Position numbers and translations under genes: made by a program. The notes under the pieces were generated by a model. That model was not told the DNA's origin. It ran no database searches and saw nothing but the letters and a program-made list of their open reading frames with translations. A stretch of 20,919 nucleotides of DNA from Verrucomicrobiota bacterium (GTDB taxonomy: Bacteria > Verrucomicrobiota > Verrucomicrobiia > Opitutales > Opitutaceae). Shown here one piece after another: positions 18,522 to 20,919 of this stretch (positions are counted from its first letter, which is position 1; every line of letters starts with the position of its first letter). The stretch covers positions 1 to 20,919 of the forward strand of contig JADKHC010000041.1 in the NCBI GenBank assembly GCA_016721945.1, in the 5' to 3' direction.

Positions 18522-18680
18522 TTAGCAACCAGTCCCCGTCCGCTTCCGTGAAGACATGATGAGCATTATTGCAAGATGCAGTGCCGATGAGTACGAGCAC
18601 CCAGGCTGGTTGTGCGCCGCCGCCGCCGCCCCGCGTTCCACGAGGGCCGCTGCTGGAGGATGATGAGCTGGAACCGATCA
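18522..18680 (-). other. Gly-rich/transmembrane/basic C-terminal tail of the right-edge protein
   Basis: Eight serines, then GPRGTR, then GGGGGAQPAWVLVLIGTAS. A frame change near 18565 continues the hydrophobic stretch as AIMLIMSSRKR, followed by a short end and TAA 18522-18524. In the uncorrected frame the hydrophobic segment is cut off by polar sequence. The correction restores the same order seen in the three other proteins. Confidence 0.65.
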
Positions 18681-20919
18681 AACCTTTCTGAACAACCGCA
18701 TTCGCCCTGGTGGCAGCTTTGTCGCCAATCATATTGAATACGATCCCGGTGTAGGCACCGGCATCGCCGTAAATCGGCAGTCGTGACTTCGTACGTCGAG
18801 GTTGACTCCCTGGAGTGCATTGCTGCCATTTCTAGTCCATTGATAAGATGAGATCGGTACTTATGGCGGTAACGCTGAGGGTGAACGCAGAACCGACGAC
18901 CAGGGTTGATTTGTTGCAGCTGGTTGGGCGGTGATAGTGGGAGGATAAACGAATTTGAGCCGCACCAGCCGTGCTGGTGACGGTCTGCGTAGAATTCAGA
19001 TGGTAACGCTGTAGTTGGCTACGTCGGCGTTGCTGAAATTATCCTTTCGATGAGTCGGCAGATTTAGCGCCTGGAATATTGGCACCGATTCTTTTCCGCT
19101 GTTTGCAGATCGGTGCCAGCCGCTATGACATCGACAGAGAAGAGTCTCGCCGACCTCGACCTTGGTCGGTTCTACGGCTGGAGTAGCGATTACCGGAGCC
19201 AGCCGCGCCCGCTGCCAGTGGTGGATACGGATGGGCCGCTGTGACAGGGGTCCGAGTGGTAAGCCATCACCTTGCCATTGCCGTCATCTTCGACGCAAAT
19301 CCCGCAGCTACCATCGGTGCGAGGTCTGTACGTGTACGCCCACGACCAGATCTATGCCTGCAGAGCGAGATTAGTATCGACATTTGGTCCGACCCATCCG
19401 ATTTGATGTCCATCATTCAGGTCATAGATTGTGACCTCACCGCGCGCGCGTGTGTTGGGCCGATATCGAGGTATGTTACGTATAGATACTGGTTGTCGGC
19501 GGTAAAGTGATGGGCGCAACCATGCTCGCCGTTCCCTGATCGAGGTGAACCTCCATCCGCCACCGATGTCACCAATAGCCGCTATCGATCACTTTACGCC
19601 GGGTCGGGTTGTTCAGTGCGATAGCCGTCGATCACGTAAACACGCCGTGGATGCAAGGCATCATAACCAACCCCCATCACCATCGTGTTCGGTGTCGGCA
19701 AGATAGCGCAGGCGTGCGGCACTGCGCGGGGATTTCGAGATCGATGGGGAGTAATGCGCCAGATCCTACGCCGAGACGTTCGATTTTGGTACCGTCGTAC
19801 TGAGGACGCCATTGGCATCAGGCCCTGTGGTTGGAAGAACCCAACTACCGCCAGTTCCCATTTACCGTAGAATAAACATCTTGATTATCGGACATCCAGA
19901 TGTTGCCGTTTTGCGTCGATGTCGTGGCCTTCGCGTGTATGAATTGGCTAACGAACCCAGAAAACTCTCACCCGTCTGCGGCTTCCACATCACCGTTTTT
20001 ATCTCTACACATGTAGTTCTGGCTGCTATCCGGCAAAGTCAGGTAAATACCCACACATGGCCCAATCTGCACCGTGCCCATTTGAGAAAAGATAAAACAG
20101 TGCGGCAGGAATGGCGATTTCGGAGTTTTCCTCAAACCTAAAAAGGCTGCCGCCTGTAGAGCTGGCGCTTTGTTGAGGCAGAACGAAACCTTTTGCCTTC
20201 GATAACGACTTAGGAGCCGTCTCGAATGGCATCCAAAGTCGGGGATCATCAGGGAAGCGGAAGGGGTCGAGAGTGACGCCTTTGATTTTCCCAGCTCTGG
20301 CCGGGCGGCTTCGGTAGTCCATCGTGTAGCGAAGGCTGGCATGATGGGGCTCCGTGCCGTTGCTCGCCGGATCGGGGAAGTCGGCCGCATGCAAAAGGTG
20401 CCGATTGCCTGGAGCAGCTCCCCATGGAGGCGGTCGGGAGGCGTTTGGCGAGAGTCGAACTATCCGCGCTGTCGAACCAACGGATATCAGTACCTGCCAG
20501 GATTTGTCCGGGTAACTGCCGCTTTGACCAGCAGTTGTTTGACCGTTGTCGCCGAAACAAAGCTCCGCGCACGCCCCAGAGCGTTTTCACTATAACCACC
20601 GCGTACCGGCCCGGCAAACACGCCGCCCGTTTCACCAAAGGAAATTGGTCACGAGCGTTGGTGCGCCCGTCGCGGGTATGTAAAGATTTTGAAGTTCCTG
20701 ATCAGGACCGTTATCGGCCGCAGGAATTACCACTTTCGTAAAGCCACGCCCATTGGATAGTTGACCGACTTGATGGTTGGCCCATCGCCCAACGCGACGA
20801 AAATTATATTGATCGGATGTAAGCTGAAGAGTGGGATACGCCCGTTATCAGCGTTCTGCTGGACCACCATCTTCGCTAAATAGAACTAGATCAGTTCGTG
20901 CGGGTGAGCGATTGTGGCG
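18522..20919 (-). CDS. Large exported propeller/Ig protein with C-terminal tail, 5' part outside the window (frameshifted)
   Basis: Only the 3' portion is present; the start is beyond the right edge. The first kilobase reads YNFRRVGRWANHQVG (20785), AGPVRGGYSENA (20610), TLDPFRFPDDPRLWMPF (20270), FRFEENSEIAIPAALFY (20135), RDKNGDVEAADG (20000) and NGNIWMSDNQDVY (19900). Then come YLYVTYLDIGP (19485), EVTIYDLNDGHQIGWVGPN (19435) and VEDDGNGKVMAYH (19290). This looks like a SMP-30/NHL-type beta-propeller with strand-loop repeats, but I cannot assign a family. Two Ig-like domains follow (about 19200-19000; TITAQPAATNQ at 18930 to AYTGIVFNMIGDKAATRANA at 18740). A short 8-Ser linker and the membrane tail close the gene at TAA 18522. 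Frame changes occur about every 60-100 bp, the highest density in the window. Confidence 0.6.

Overview
The window looks like part of a Verrucomicrobiota chromosome, most likely Opitutaceae-like. This is inferred from domain architectures (very long Ser linkers, NHL/Ig/FN3 mosaics, VCBS plus TPR neighbours, GH30-like enzyme); there is no rRNA or other marker to confirm it. Nearly all genes lie on the minus strand and encode exported proteins that appear to act on, or bind, polysaccharides.

Layout, left to right. 1-55 is a palindromic repeat. 97-1227 is an intact IS630-family insertion sequence with imperfect 30-bp inverted repeats. Its right end abuts about 100 bp that encode an acyl-CoA-ligase-like motif, probably a gene remnant. 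Reading leftward (minus strand) there is then a run of four genes: a secreted alpha/beta-hydrolase esterase (14434-12186), an exported protein of unrecognised family (11722-9938), a giant NHL-propeller/Ig/FN3/beta-helix protein (9923-4164) and a GH30-like glycosidase (4141-1393). The last three are spaced 14 and 22 nt apart and look like one transcription unit; the esterase is 463 nt upstream with a palindromic repeat between. 14640-15384 on the plus strand is a decayed second IS630-type transposase. 16889-15449 (TPR protein) and about 18230-16886 (FG-GAP/VCBS repeat protein) form an ATGA-coupled pair. 18522 to the right edge is the 3' part of another large beta-propeller/Ig protein.

The strongest theme is a common C-terminus. 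Four of the exported proteins end in a long poly-Ser linker, a Gly-rich run, one hydrophobic segment and a short Arg/Lys-rich end. This has the tripartite shape of GlyGly-CTERM/PEP-CTERM-type sorting tails. In three of the four it becomes visible only after correcting a frameshift, so automatic annotation would miss it. A plausible model is that these proteins are displayed on the cell surface through the tail, where the enzymes and propellers act together on a plant- or alga-type polysaccharide. The sorting protease is not in the window.

Data quality matters here. About 1.25-4.5 kb and 13.1-20.9 kb are full of single-base frameshifts, yet the amino-acid motifs on either side are intact. About 4.5-13.1 kb reads cleanly for kilobases. 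I read this as uneven sequence accuracy more than as gene decay, so many of the 'broken' genes below may be whole in the organism.
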